Shown piece after piece: positions 1 through 11,377 of a DNA stretch of 64,000 nt (position 1 is its first letter; each line of letters begins with the position of its first letter). The position numbers and the translations under genes are program-made. This stretch comes from Heterostelium album PN500 (lineage: Eukaryota > Evosea > Eumycetozoa > Acytosteliales > Acytosteliaceae), in assembly GCF_000004825.1 (NCBI RefSeq), contig NW_008805072.1, positions 434,001-498,000 on the forward strand, in the 5' to 3' direction. A model generated the notes under the pieces. That model searched no databases and had not been told where the DNA came from. It worked only from the letters and a program-made list of their open reading frames with translations.

Positions 1-57
1 AATTAATATGGATTTATAATTAGTTTAACTAATTAATATGACATTTTAATTATTTAG

Positions 58-408
58 TTTTTGGAAAAAGTATTCTCAATGGATTATAGTTTATTATTGG
101 GTATATCTTATTTGCATGGCAAAAAAGTTGATACCGACGTGGAGAATGAGAGACTATCGATTTTCAAGCGTGAAAATGGTGGTATGATATCGAGAACGCC
201 CGACGGTGAACACTATGACAGAGTTTATTATATTGCCATCATCGACATGCTGACGACATACAACATCAAAAAGCAAATAGAACACACCTACAAAGCAACA
301 CTCTACGACACCAAGGATTCAATGTCTGCAGTCGATCCAACCACCTACAACAAGAGATTCAAGCAATACCTAACAAGGATTACTGGTTGGACAAAATTAC
401 AAACATAA
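58..408 (+). CDS. Phosphatidylinositol phosphate kinase, last exon (5' part outside window)
   Basis: This is the 3'-terminal exon of a PIP kinase, which phosphorylates phosphatidylinositol phosphates at membranes. The exon opens after an AG at 56-57 with an in-frame stop immediately upstream, so it must be spliced to earlier exons outside the window. It reads about 116 residues to a TAA at 406-408. Family hallmarks visible are MDYSLLLGI near the start, YYIAIIDMLTTYNIKKQIEH in the middle, and SAVDPTTYNKRFKQYL near the C terminus. All belong to the C-terminal catalytic lobe of type I/II PIP kinases. The activation loop lies in this lobe but I cannot assign PI4P 5-kinase versus PI5P 4-kinase specificity from so short a piece. 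The protein ends soon after the RFKQYL motif, as is normal for the family. No frameshift is visible. The gene is certain; the exact subtype is not. Confidence 0.88.
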   Translation, partial: FLEKVFSMDYSLLLGISYLHGKKVDTDVENERLSIFKRENGGMISRTPDGEHYDRVYYIAIIDMLTTYNIKKQIEHTYKATLYDTKDSMSAVDPTTYNKRFKQYLTRITGWTKLQT

Positions 409-643
409 AGAAAAACCAAAAAAAAAAAAAACAAAACAAAACAAAACTACTACTAAATTTAATATATGGTGGTATTATTTATTCATTTATAAAAGTAGGA
501 GAGTTTGCCAGTTAGTTTTGTTATTTAATTAATTCTTTTATTTATTTATTTTTGATATTTCTAACTAGTTAGTTTATAGTTGAAAAAAAATGGATATGTT
601 TTGGAAATGTTGTTGATTATTAATTATTGTTGTTGTTTTTCAT

Positions 644-1321
644 TTAATAATCGAATGTTTCAGTTCCATGAAGAGAGTATTTGGAGGGAGGAACTGTTTG
701 GGTACGTTTTGATTCGGGTTTAGTTCTGAGACCACCGTTCTTTGATGCCTGCATGATGATGTTTGGATTATTCAAATTGATCTGTCTACCATTGCTGTCC
801 GATAGAACACCGTTTTGAATGTTGATAACACCACCAACCAAATTCAAGGATGGATCCATATATTTAATGGGATCTTGTAAGGTATGTCCAGTTTCCAATG
901 CTTCCAAAACAGCGTTTCTAGTTGAATTGAACTAAAAGATTTTTTGTTAAGGAAATATTAATATAGCTATATAGCAAACAGTTTTGTTTAATTATAAACT
1001 TACATTAAAGAAAGTAATTAATGGTAAACGGGCTCTAATATGAGCATAGCCATTGGCATCATCGGAAACTTGTACTTTAATGAAATAAAAGATGTCATTG
1101 TAGAGTTGGGTTGCATAGATAACACTTTGGAACTTTGCAAATGGTGGTTGGCCGGTTTGTGATTGCACTTGGTTTGCTGCACTTCTCACAGCAGATGTTA
1201 CCACCTGAGTTTTTCTATTTGTAAGACTGGATCTACCAATTTCACCCGATGGTCCAATGAATCCACCTTCACAACACTTTAAAATAACTATTAAACAAAT
1301 TAACAATGCCAATATTTTCAT
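644..1321 (-). CDS. Secreted cystatin-like protein, two exons
   Basis: Two exons (1321..1004 and 931..644) joined in phase 0 give 201 residues; the donor is GTAAGT and the acceptor TTTTAG. Residues 1-19 form a signal peptide (hydrophobic run, then CCEGG), so the product should enter the secretory pathway. Residues about 40-105 resemble a stefin/cystatin fold: a long N-terminal helix region, then a segment reading FYFIKVQV followed by AHIRARLPL. This matches the cystatin pattern of a YFIKV strand followed by a HLR strand ending in LP. The canonical QVVAG inhibitory loop is not conserved; the corresponding stretch reads ATQLYND. The C-terminal 95 residues match nothing I recognise. It may therefore be a cystatin-fold protein that no longer inhibits papain-type proteases, or the resemblance may be superficial. 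The gene structure is firm, the family call moderate. Confidence 0.6.
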
Positions 1322-2107
1322 TTTTAAAATAAATTTTTATTTTTTAATTGTTATTACAATAGGAAAAAGATTTTTAATTATTATTATTTATTATTCCAAG
1401 TTATTTATTTTTTACTAAAAAGAAAGAAATGTTTTTGCATTAATCAATATAATTTATTGTTTGTTGTATTATTGGTATAGATAACAAATTAATAAATTAT
1501 ATTTTAATAATAATAATATTGTTAATGATTTTTATACGCAAAAAAAAGATGGTAATATTGCTCTTCATTAGAACACCCAAACATAACAATAAATAATGAG
1601 AGTAACATCAAATACAATAATGATATTTCATTTTGTTTTTTTTTTTTGTATTAGAATATTAGAATGATCATTGATTGTGAAGTGTTTGCAATCATATGAA
1701 ATGATGAAGATATAGATGTTATGAACATATCAATGAGAAAATCAAATCACCCACACACAAACACATATAATTAAAACAAAAAACACACACAACCCAACAA
1801 ATAATAAAAACACACAACATCAAAAAAAAAAAAAAAAAAAAAAAGAGGTTTTTTATAAATTAATTATTATCTTTTTTTTTATTTTTGCAATCCTATTTTA
1901 AACCATTATCGACACGACACATTCCTGCAAACTAACACCCCACACATACATTAATAAACCACATTTAATTAATCATCAGTATTAAATAAAGAGAGAAAGA
2001 AAAAAAGAGAGAGAAAAACTTTTTGTACTACTATTTTAGTCTTTGTGTATATAAAAATACTCTTTGTAGTTTTAGCTTGTAAAATTAAAATAAATTAAAT
2101 TAAAAGA
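1322..2107. other. Intergenic spacer, divergent promoter region
   Basis: About 790 bases between the divergently transcribed cystatin-like and SAC3-domain genes. It is very AT-rich, with poly-T and poly-A tracts (for example a long A-run near 1825-1845) and CACACA-rich patches around 1750-1810. Both genes must be driven from here. I see no gene, RNA or clear binding site. Confidence 0.6.
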
Positions 2108-5100
2108 ATGTTCAATTCATCATCAATTGATCTTGGATCAAAATCATGGGGTGAAATAACAGAGGAGGACGAAGAGGTTGCTCTTGCCGATCAATTGGAA
2201 GAGCGTTTCAAGAATATCACTGTTTCTCCACAAGCTACTGCTGCAGTACCAACAACTCCTCCGCCTTCAACTAGTAGTAGTTCAACAAACGAACAACAAC
2301 AAGATGAATACTCTAGATATCTAAATGAATACAATAGTACAAAGATAAATAATATATTTGGTGGTGGTAGTAATAACAACAAAAGTAATAATAATAATAA
2401 CAATGTTGAAAATAGAATACAATCACCTATTAATAAAAGAGGAGGTGGTGGCGGACAACAAAGATATGAAGATCTAGATAGACCTCAACATTCTCCAACT
2501 TTTAACAATAACAATAATAGTAATGATGATTATAATAATTCAGATGGTAGGTCTCCATCGAGTAGACAACATCATAATAAACATAGAGATAACAATAATA
2601 ACAATAGAAATAGTAGAGATAGAAGATTCAATTCACCAAATAGAAATGAATCATTCTCACCAAACCAGAGAGGTAGAGATAATAGAGACTATAGAGATAA
2701 CAGAGATAATAGAGATAATAGAGATACTAGAGATAGAGAATATAAAGATCAACATAATAATAGAGATAGTAGAGAAAGAGATAGAGATGGCAGAGATTAT
2801 AGTAGTAGGGATAATAGAGATTTCGATCAACATAATCAACCGGCGGTATCATCTCCTAAATATCAAGGTGATCTAAGAGATTTGATCAACAGAGAAGCTG
2901 AAAGAGAAAGTCAATCTCCAAAACATGGTAGACAACAACAACAACAACAATATAGATATAATTCACCAAATCAAAGAGGAGGGGGAAGGAATCAACATGT
3001 TGATAATCAAGAGGATTATGATGATTCTACTCCTGGATTCAAGGGTAATCTTAGAGAACTAATAAATGAAGATAATAATAATAATAGTAATAATAGTGGT
3101 AGCAGGCATCAATCACCATATAGAAACTCACCAAATAATAGAGGTGCACCACATAATCAAAGACATAGATATGATAGAGACAGTGATAGTATTAGTAATG
3201 ATTATGATGAGAATGATTATATTGATGATGGTGATGTTGACAATCGATCAGGAAATAATCCAACATTCAAAGGTAATCTTAGAGATTTGATCAATGAGGA
3301 TCATAATAGTAGTCTATCAAAGCAATCACCTCAAAGAAGATCTGTATCATCTCCAAGTAATAATAGTAATAGTAGAAGAAATAATGACAATAAAGATGGT
3401 TCTGAGCCATTGTTCAAAGGAAATCTAAGAGATCTAATTAATGAGGACAATAATAGTAGAAATCAACATTCACCAATACAATCGCCTCAAAGAAGATCTG
3501 TATCATCTCCAAATCATAGACAATCACCAGCAAGACAGTCACCAGGAAGACAATCACCGGCAAGACAGTCACCAACAAGACAATCACCAACAAGACAGTC
3601 ACCAGCAAAACAATCACCCAGTCAATCCGCAAGAAAAGTAGTTAGTCTTGGTAGTGGTACTAGAATCATTATCAATGCAAGAGATCAGGATGAAGAAGAA
3701 GAGGAAGAAGAAGAACAAGAGGAGGAGGAATATGATGAAGAAGGAGAGGAGTATGATGATGAAGATGAAGAGTATGATGAAGAAGAGGAATATGATGAAG
3801 AGGAGTACGATGAAGAAGAGGAATATGACGAGGAGGAAGAAGAGGGTGAAGGAGAAGAAGAAGAGGAAGAAGTAAAAGTAGAGGAACAGAAGAAAGTAGT
3901 TGGAATGTTTAAAGATAGTGGATCGAAAATAAAAGAGAGGGAGAGATATTTACAGCAAGAGAAACTAAAGGATAGATTGAAGAAAGAGAAAGAAGAAAGT
4001 GTACTTCACTCACCTGTTACCAGAGTTGTAAAGCTCGATAATTCTAGAGATCTATCAACTCCACCACCTCTGAGACACAGACCGATTCAAGAGCTCAGTC
4101 CATATACTTCACCAATCACTTCATCACCACATTCAAATAGACCAAACTATCAACATCAACATCAGCAACATAACACACCACAAAGATTAATATTTGATCA
4201 CCTATCGAATAACAACTCACCTAAGAACAGACAACATCAACAACATCAACAACATCAACAACCGTCACCTTCACCTTCGCCATCAAAGAAAGAAAATAAT
4301 AATAACAATAACAATACTCCCAATAATGATAATGAACCAATTGTTGGTACCTGTAAAGAATACGAAAAGAAATATTTAAGATTAACAACTGTATGTATAA
4401 TTTAAATTAATAATAATTTATAATTATTTTAATTATAACTTTTTTTATTTTGGTTAAAAAAAAGAGAGCAGATCCATCGAAAGTTAGACCACAATCAATT
4501 CTTGAGACTTGGTTACCAATGTTAATAAGAAAATACAAGACAACTAAAAACTATGACTATACTTTAGATCAATTGAAATCGATTCGTCAAGATCTAGTTG
4601 TACAACATATTAGAAATCAATTCTGTTTAGAAGTATATGAAAGTAATGCTATTATCTCTCTTGAAAATGTATGTTTAAATCAATTTATATTATTATAACT
4701 CATATTAATTAGATACTATTATTTATTTATTTATTTTTTTAGAATGATTTCCAAGAGTTTGGTCAATGTATTACTCAAATCAAAGAACTATATTCACAGC
4801 AACAACCTAGTTTAACAAGTAAATTCAAATTTGAATTCATTTCATATGATATTTTGTTTACTCTATTGTTTAACCAAGAGGATCTAGGAACGTTGTTGTC
4901 GACGATCGATGCCGGTGTGCTCGAGAATGAGATTGTCAATCACTCGTTCAAAGTGGCTTGTGCGGTGGCCAATGGAAACTACTACCAATTTCACCGATTG
5001 TATTGCAACTCTTACAATCATCAAAAATACTTCCTTGAGAAACTACTCACAGCCAGAGTCAGAGATTATGCACTTGCAGCAATGGTCAAAACGTACAAAC

Positions 5101-5225
5101 CATCAATACACTTTAACTTTTTAGAGAAACAACTCTCTTTCGACAACAGAGAGAATTTGATTGCCTATCTCGAAACAAAGGAATATAAACTTGAAAACGA
5201 TCATTTATTACCTTTCAAGAAATAA
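2108..5225 (+). CDS. SAC3/GANP-domain protein of the LENG8/Thp3 type
   Basis: Three exons (2108..4390, 4465..4668, 4743..5225) encode 989 residues. The last about 240 residues are a SAC3/GANP PCI-type domain. It begins CKEYEKKYLRLTT and contains the hallmark DQLKSIRQDLVVQHIRNQF, then EVYESNA and EFGQCITQIKELY. This combination is closest to LENG8 and yeast Thp3, which act with Csn12 in transcription elongation and mRNA processing, rather than to Sac3/GANP of TREX-2. The first about 750 residues are disordered: Asn tracts, an Arg-Asp/Asn repeat region (about 190-240), SP-rich repeats (about 480-510) and a long acidic block (about 530-600). Four copies of a ten-residue motif, [YF][QK]G[ND]LR[DE]LIN, lie at residues 252, 311, 387 and 436. 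Both introns are in phase 0 and their removal restores the conserved domain. The family call is secure; the function is inferred from homologues. Confidence 0.9.
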
Positions 5226-5298
5226 ATAATCAAATAATATAGAAATAAAATTGATTATTTATTTAATAACAAACTTATTATTACAATCTTCTTAACAT

Positions 5299-5328
5299 TT
5301 CGAGTTTAACCAATTACCCAATACATTG
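5299..5328 (-). pseudogene. 30-bp relic of an aminopeptidase gene 3' end
   Basis: This short stretch matches the last codons of the two aminopeptidase genes downstream (compare 8197-8227 and 13922-13952), in the same orientation. It encodes the tail that in those genes reads LGNWLNSNE plus stop. It lies directly beside the other relics at 5331-5901, so it looks like the scar of an earlier duplication unit whose body has been deleted. Host gene fragment, not expressed as such. Confidence 0.55.
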
Positions 5329-5330
5329 AA

Positions 5331-5901
5331 TATGTGTACCAAATTTTGAATTTTTATTTCAGTTAGCATTTGAATGTACAATTTACTACACCTAAGCAAG
5401 TGATTTGTCTCTTTGAGAGCTTCCATCTTCCGATTTCACAAAAAACAATAAGGAAGAGATTTAATCTTCCTTTCTTTAAGTAATTGCTTTAATTTCTCAT
5501 TATATCAATTGGTGAATATATCTATATATTCGGAGGGAATAACATTCCAAACAAATGGAAGAAGTTCTCAATTAAATCGAAATCAATTGAACATATTGGT
5601 AATATCGAAGGTATTGATGTCGTATATCTGCTTCTTACGATGGTCAAGATCATATCTATTTGGTTAATGGTAGCCAAATAAGGAATAGAATTGATCGATT
5701 CAACATCAAGACAATACAATTCGAAAGATGATAAATTACCTGATGAATACGGTCAACAGGCATCAAAAATGATCTTCAAAGGTTCATTATATTCATTACC
5801 ACGCAATGGATAGTTAATTCAATTTGATTTGACCAATAGAACGATAGGATATCAACAAATTGACATTTTTGCATTCACAACATGTCATGGTAACAATGGA
5901 A
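5331..5901 (+). pseudogene. Relic of the B-box/propeller gene plus a coiled-coil fragment
   Basis: From 5511 to about 5901 the sequence is a degraded copy of the propeller part of the B-box genes at 6098 and 11957. It begins at the GEYIYIFGG strand and runs past the segment corresponding to TACHDNNG, with frame changes and an in-frame stop along the way. The B-box and coiled-coil parts are missing. The adjoining 5331-5470, read on the minus strand, matches the coiled-coil open frame at 11378-11683. The whole 5331-5760 block is an inverted copy of 11050-11488. Both flank the intact B-box/aminopeptidase unit. Confidence 0.75.
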
Positions 5902-5994
5902 TCAAAATCTTAAAATAAAAAGATACACAAAACAACAAAACGAAAAAATAATTCAAAAAAGCCAAAATTTAAAAACTTGTTGTAAAATATTATA

Positions 5995-6097
5995 ATTTCA
6001 AAAGTGTGGTCTCAATGAAAGTTGTGTTTTTTTGATCATTATTTTTGTTATAGTACAGTTTATTTAATAATAAATAAATAGGAAGAAAGAAAATAGA
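5995..6097 (+). promoter_or_regulatory. Conserved 100-bp upstream block of B-box gene copy 1
   Basis: Roughly 100 bases before the start codon are almost identical in all three intact copies (5995-6097, 11855-11956 and, on the minus strand, 41459-41555). Shared landmarks are a CTCAATGAAAGTTGTG or similar element, a T-run, TGATCATTATTTTTGT, AATAATAAATAAATAGGA and a purine-rich leader just before ATG. The conservation covers the likely core promoter and 5' UTR. It may be functional, or it may only reflect recent duplication. No binding factor can be named. Confidence 0.5.
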
Positions 6098-7774
6098 ATG
6101 GCTTTAGAGTGTTCAGAACATAACAAATCACATAAGTTTATTTGTTATCAATGTAACAGCTTGTTGTGTTCGAGATGTGTAAAAAATCATTCTAAAGATC
6201 ATCTTGATCATGATCAATGGGAACATATCGATGATATCAAACAATCATTTAATAAAGATGAGAATAATACTTCATTCATCAATTTACAACTTAAATCGAT
6301 ATGGGAATCATTAAAATCATCAACATCAAGATATCAATCATTATCAGCAACAGAGAATGAAATCAAACAATACTTTGAACAACTACATCAATATCTAATC
6401 ATTGAAGAGCAAAAACTAAAGAGAGATATAATTAATGATAAAGATACAATCATAAATCAAATCGATAATAATATTAATCATTTGAAATATATTGTAAATA
6501 TTATTAAAATAAATAACAGTAAAGATAATAATAGAAATGATAGTAATAGTAATGATAATCAGTCAACAGTGATAGAGGATACAACAACACAATATTCAAC
6601 AACGACAACAATAATGAAATCTATTACATCAAGTTCATCATTACAATCATTCATCTTGGATAATAATCAGACATTGTTCAATGATAATCATGATCCATTC
6701 AATATTGATGAACTTAAAAATCAACATAATAATGATTCATCATTATTATTGGATATAATTTATAAATACAACAATAAATTCAATAAAACTGATAATAATA
6801 ATAATAATACATCATCAATACAATCATCATTATATGAATTATCAATCAAACAACCTGATCTTAATCAGTTGGATTCAATAATTAAACAATCAATCAAACT
6901 TGATAAAATTGAACCATCAGAGAACAATGAAATAAATACAACAACAACAAACAACGATCATAATAAACAATCATATATTTTCACAACACATCACTTAAGA
7001 GGAGCAACACTTATCAACACAACAAACAACAATTCAATCGAGCAAATCAATTTTGATTATGATGTTAGTCATACAATCCAATCGATTGTTTCAATTGGTG
7101 AATATATCTATATATTCGGTGGTTTTAACAATCCAAACAAATGGATGAAGTTCTCAATTAAATCGAAATCAATTGAACATATTGGTAATATCGAAGGAAT
7201 AGATGGTGATTATCATATATCAGTTTGTTACGATGGTCAAGATCATATCTATTTGGTTAATGGTAACAAAATTAAGAATAGAATTGATCGATTCAACATC
7301 AAGACAATGCAATTCGAAAGATATCATCGATTACCTGATGAATACGGTCAACAAGCATCAACAATGATCTTCAAAGGTTCATTGTATTCAGTAACATGCG
7401 ACGGAAATAAGATGATTCAATTCGATTTGACCAATAGAACAATAGAAAATCATCAAATTGACATTTCTGCATTCACAGCATGTCATGATAACAATGGAAA
7501 TTTCTTCATATGCAATTGTATTAACAAGAGATTCATCAAATACAATGTTGAGACAAAACAAACAGTCAATCTCAAATTTACTCCCAAAAATCAATATGGA
7601 TATGCTTATTTGATGTATCATCGAGAATCATCAACATCAAGTTTTATCTATTCATTTGCTGGTAAAACATTTGGAAACTTTAAGTATTCAATTGAAGACG
7701 ACCAATCTGAACCGATCCTTGAAGATGATAAATTCGAAAGATATTGGTGTGCAGCTACATCCATAAAATATTAA
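6098..7774 (+). CDS. B-box zinc finger / coiled-coil / beta-propeller protein, copy 1
   Basis: Single-exon gene of 558 residues. Residues 1-45 form a B-box zinc finger with Cys4-x2-His7, Cys16-x2-Cys19, Cys24-x2-Cys27 and later His/Asp ligands. Residues about 60-135 are helical and charged, a likely coiled coil. Residues about 140-295 are an Asn/Ser/Thr-rich linker. Residues about 295-558 are kelch/NHL-like propeller repeats with strands such as YIYIFGG, HIYLVNG, FERYHRLPDEYG, LYSV and FFIC. The B-box, coiled coil, propeller order recalls TRIM proteins without a RING, so a binding or scaffold role is likely; catalysis is not suggested. The start is fixed by the conserved upstream block and the B-box at residue 4. 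It faces the aminopeptidase gene at 8188-10843, and both are duplicated together at 11957-16594. Differences from its paralogues cluster in the propeller. The function is unknown. Confidence 0.9.
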   Translation: MALECSEHNKSHKFICYQCNSLLCSRCVKNHSKDHLDHDQWEHIDDIKQSFNKDENNTSFINLQLKSIWESLKSSTSRYQSLSATENEIKQYFEQLHQYLIIEEQKLKRDIINDKDTIINQIDNNINHLKYIVNIIKINNSKDNNRNDSNSNDNQSTVIEDTTTQYSTTTTIMKSITSSSSLQSFILDNNQTLFNDNHDPFNIDELKNQHNNDSSLLLDIIYKYNNKFNKTDNNNNNTSSIQSSLYELSIKQPDLNQLDSIIKQSIKLDKIEPSENNEINTTTTNNDHNKQSYIFTTHHLRGATLINTTNNNSIEQINFDYDVSHTIQSIVSIGEYIYIFGGFNNPNKWMKFSIKSKSIEHIGNIEGIDGDYHISVCYDGQDHIYLVNGNKIKNRIDRFNIKTMQFERYHRLPDEYGQQASTMIFKGSLYSVTCDGNKMIQFDLTNRTIENHQIDISAFTACHDNNGNFFICNCINKRFIKYNVETKQTVNLKFTPKNQYGYAYLMYHRESSTSSFIYSFAGKTFGNFKYSIEDDQSEPILEDDKFERYWCAATSIKY

Positions 7775-8187
7775 ATTGGTTCTATTTGATTCGGAATCAT
7801 CATTAGAAAGTTGATAAGAGAACGACCGAAAAAAAATACACTTTATTATTATTTCAAACATTTTAATAAATAATTTAAATTCTAGTTTTAATTCAAAAAA
7901 ATTAAAAATTATGTTTTAAAAAAAAAAAGTTCAATTTTATCGATTTTCAAAAAAAATAGATACTTACAAACATAAGAATTATAGACATTATTAATCTTGA
8001 AAATAGAAGCAAATTATATATCAAAAAAAATTAAAAATGTAAATAAAAAAAAGGACAAAAAATTTTTAAAAAAGTTTGGTAAAGCTTCCCACAAGTTTGC
8101 TCTTGTGAATATACTTTTGTTTTTGAAATTTATAAATAATTATTATTTCAATCATTATACATATAAATTATAACTTGTTTTATTTTA
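7775..8187. other. Spacer between convergent B-box and aminopeptidase genes
   Basis: About 410 AT-rich bases forming the joined 3' flanks of two convergent genes. The first about 70 bases (the TTCGGAATCATCATT element and what follows) are conserved downstream of all three B-box genes. A later stretch, about 7960-8010, is shared with the flank of copy 3 but is missing from copy 2. No gene is seen. Confidence 0.6.
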
Positions 8188-10843
8188 TTATTTCTCATTT
8201 GAGTTTAACCAATTACCCAATACATTGTTGAAAGAGTTGAAGAATCTCTCATTGTTTTCCATATCTTCGAGAGATTGCTTGGTGGAACGATCAGCAACAG
8301 GAATGATATGTTCTGAAAAGAACTTTTGATAGAATTGAATTTGTGTTGCATTCGCTCTTTTCGGGAGTGAACTGCTGATCAATCGAATGATGAGTCTTGA
8401 TTCACCAAATACCTTTTTGATTGAATCGAAATTCGATACAAAGTAATCCCATACAAGTGGTTGTGCACTTGTTGGAATGGCAATCCATCCAATATAGGTA
8501 TCTTGAGATCTGACATCGGATGACAATGAGAAATCAAGTGCTTTCTTGACCATATCAGGTTTAGTTGTGCTTGATAAAGAGCGGAGATATAGATTTCTGT
8601 CTGCAGACACATTGGATTTGCGATATTCTTCAATGACACATTGTTGGTCAACCTCATTTCCATGTCGAATCGTAGTTGGTAATACATAAGGTTTGATATC
8701 TGATTGAAGTTTGTTCAGATTATCTCTAAACTCATTGAAATAAGTGCGGCATTGAATTACAACGTGGTTATCACCGAGTTGACCAAGTGTGATATGGATT
8801 CTCTCACGTAAGAGAGCTTGTCCAGATGATTCCTCCAATGAATCCTTTGGTGGTAGGAATCCAACTTTTGTTGCGATTGGTTTGTAGAGTTTCAATAGGA
8901 ATGCTTTGAATTTCTCAGAGTAGCTACTGCCAAGTGATAGATCATAGAGTTGACCCAACTTTGAAACTATCGAATCCCAAATCGCAGATTCTGTTTCATT
9001 GATAAAACCAGATACCAAATCCATAAACATTGAAATTGGTGCGATTCCAGCTCTGCACATCCCAAATGTATCAGATAGAATACCAAGACGATCGGTTGCT
9101 GGTAATGAAAGTGATTTGATTGATGGAATCAATGACTTGATCATCTCACTGTCATATTCAATTCTGAAGTATCCAGATTGTCCAAAATTTGGTTTCATCC
9201 ATTGGAATTCAGGAATACAGAATGTCTTTACTTTTTGATCCAACAAAAAGTTAAATGATCCATTGTTCGTTTCGATTTGTACGAAACAATTCCAAATTGG
9301 ATCATCTGGTTGCTCTTCACCTGAGAGTCTGAATTGACGTTGCGATACCTCAAAGATTTTTTCTCCAGCTTTGGATGATTCCATTCTTTTGAAGTTTAAA
9401 ACAGGAAAACCTGATTTCTTGGTGAAGTTATTCATGTAATCGTTGACATTGGTTCCTGTGGCTTGGGAAATAGATTGCCAAAGATCTTCTGTAGTGGTGT
9501 TACCAAAGGAATGTTTCTTGAGATATTGTGATAATCCAAGTCTGAATTGTTCACCGAAACGATTCTCCAACATACGAATAATCAATGAACCTTTTTGATA
9601 GGAAATACCATCAAATATTTCAAAGATTTGTGAGGAAGAATGAACTTTAACTTCAACGGGATGAGAGTTTGCCAAGCAATCCAACTCCATCGCTTCGTTA
9701 TTGATATAATCGATCCAAACGTTCCATTGTGGGAAGAGATGGTCGGTGACTTTGTTTCCCATGAATGTTGCGAAACCTTCATTCAACCAGAGTTGTGACC
9801 ACCATGCTGGTGAAACAAGATTGCCAAACCATTGGTGTGCCACCTCATGGCCGATTACGTAAGCGATACGTTTCTTTCTACGAACAGGTGTGTTCTTTGA
9901 CGACAGAATTGTAGATTCACGATAGGTGATCAATCCCCAGTTCTCCATGGCACCAAATGCAAAATCAGGAATACCGACATGATCACACTTGGTCAGTGGA
10001 TAAGGAATGTCGAAATACTCGATAAAGTAAGAGAGTGAATCAACTGCAATCTGAAGTGCGAAATCACCAGTCTCTCCATCTTTCTTCTTTCCTGGAACTT
10101 GATAAACTCTTACTCTGATTCCTTGTTTCGTTTTCGATTCAACATAGTCGAATTCACCAACACAGAATGCAACCAAATAAGTAGACATCACTGGTGTATC
10201 TTCAAATCTAAAAAGTGTCATAGTAATTAGTATCAAATCGATCTTAAGCTCTATAAATAACTTACATATAAGTTTTAGTTGAATTTTCAGAGTGTTCAGT
10301 GATTGATTTCTCTTGCATGTTTGAAAGTGCTATATGATTGGATTGAACTGTCAGGTTGATTCTGAAGATAGCTTTGAGTGCAGGTTCATCAAAGCATGGG
10401 AATGAACGACGTGCATCTGTTGCTTCAAATTGAGTGGTTGCAATGTAACGTTGTTCTCCATCAACTTTGTATGATGATCTGTAGAATCCTTTAAGCTTGT
10501 CATTCAAGATACCAGTGAACCTGATTGAAAGAACCTTGTTGTTGGAATCAGATGGTTGCAATTCATCTTTGAAGTTGATAATGGCTACCTGTTCTGGTGT
10601 ATAGTATTCTATTGAAACGGCAGATTGTTCAGAAACAATGCCAGCACTTTGTAACACCAGATCGATCGAATGAATTACGATTGTTTTGGTAGGTTGCAGC
10701 ACTCTGATAGAGATATCGACAAAACCACTGAATGTAAAGTCATTAAAATTCGGTGTCAAATGTAGATCATATAGATGAGGAACTACACATTCTGGTAATA
10801 CTAGCTTGTCACCTTTATCTATTAAATATTTAGTTTCTATCAT
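8188..10843 (-). CDS. psaA: Puromycin-sensitive-type M1 aminopeptidase (intact copy)
   Basis: Two exons (10843..10266 and 10207..8188) give 865 residues, the usual length of the family. The product is an M1 zinc metallo-aminopeptidase that removes N-terminal residues from peptides in the cytosol. Visible catalytic features are GAMEN at 278-282 (substrate N-terminus recognition) and HEVAH at 313-317 with the downstream NEGF glutamate at 336 (HEXXH-x18-E zinc site). The ERAP1-like C-terminal domain fills the second half. There is no signal peptide. The intron donor is GTAAGT, and splicing gives the junction TYIFEDTP, where the family is conserved. The gene lies tail to tail with the B-box gene at 6098. 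A near-identical but frameshifted copy lies at 13915-16594. The symbol follows the D. discoideum homologue and is by similarity only. The family call is secure. Confidence 0.93.
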
Positions 10844-11053
10844 TTAATTATATATATATATGTATTTATATTTATAATGAATATATATATAATAAATTAG
10901 TTTTAAAATGAAATACAATTAAAATTATTGAACACAATCAAATTAAATGAAACACTTATATCGTAATGTTTTTTTAATTATTTCGGGTGAAAGTTGTTCA
11001 ATCATAATTGAATTCCATTTCTTCTTTATTGATAAATTTTGTTCTTTATAGTT
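10844..11053. other. Upstream flank of aminopeptidase copy 1
   Basis: AT-rich sequence with a TATATATATA stretch just upstream of the aminopeptidase start (10850-10880), probably containing its promoter. The following bases up to the pseudogene at 11054 carry no convincing gene. Confidence 0.5.
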
Positions 11054-11316
11054 GGTGACCGTATTCATCAGGTAATTTATGATATCTTTCGAATTGTATT
11101 GTCTTGATGTTGAATCGATCAATTCTATTCTTAAATCTGATACCATTAACCAAATAGATATGATCTTGACCATCGTAAGAAGTAGATATACGACAATCAC
11201 CATCAATATCTTCGATATTACCAATATGTTCAATTGATTTCGATTTAATTGAGAACTTTATCCATTTGTTTGGACTGCTATTCCCTCCGAATATATAGAT
11301 ATATTCACCAATTGAG
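11054..11316 (-). pseudogene. Propeller fragment of a B-box family gene
   Basis: Read on the minus strand this begins at the GEYIYIFGG strand and stays open through FSIKSKSIEHIGNIE, HIYLVNG and the RYHKLPDEYG segment. It then runs into a stop where similarity to the intact genes ends. The B-box, coiled coil and last propeller blades are absent. It is the inverted counterpart of the relic at 5511-5760 and less damaged than that one. A host gene fragment; expression as a functional protein is unlikely. Confidence 0.75.
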
Positions 11317-11377
11317 ATAATGAGAAATTAAAGCAATTACTCAAAGAAAGACGATTAAATCTCTTCCTTATTGTTTT

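Noticed and set aside
2523-2876. Open frames rich in Ile/Glu/Met overlapping the SAC3 gene
   Set aside because: These are shifted readings of AAT/AGA/GAT repeats encoding the disordered region of the real protein.
5522-5719. Minus-strand open frame over the B-box relic
   Set aside because: It is an antisense shadow of the plus-strand propeller fragment.
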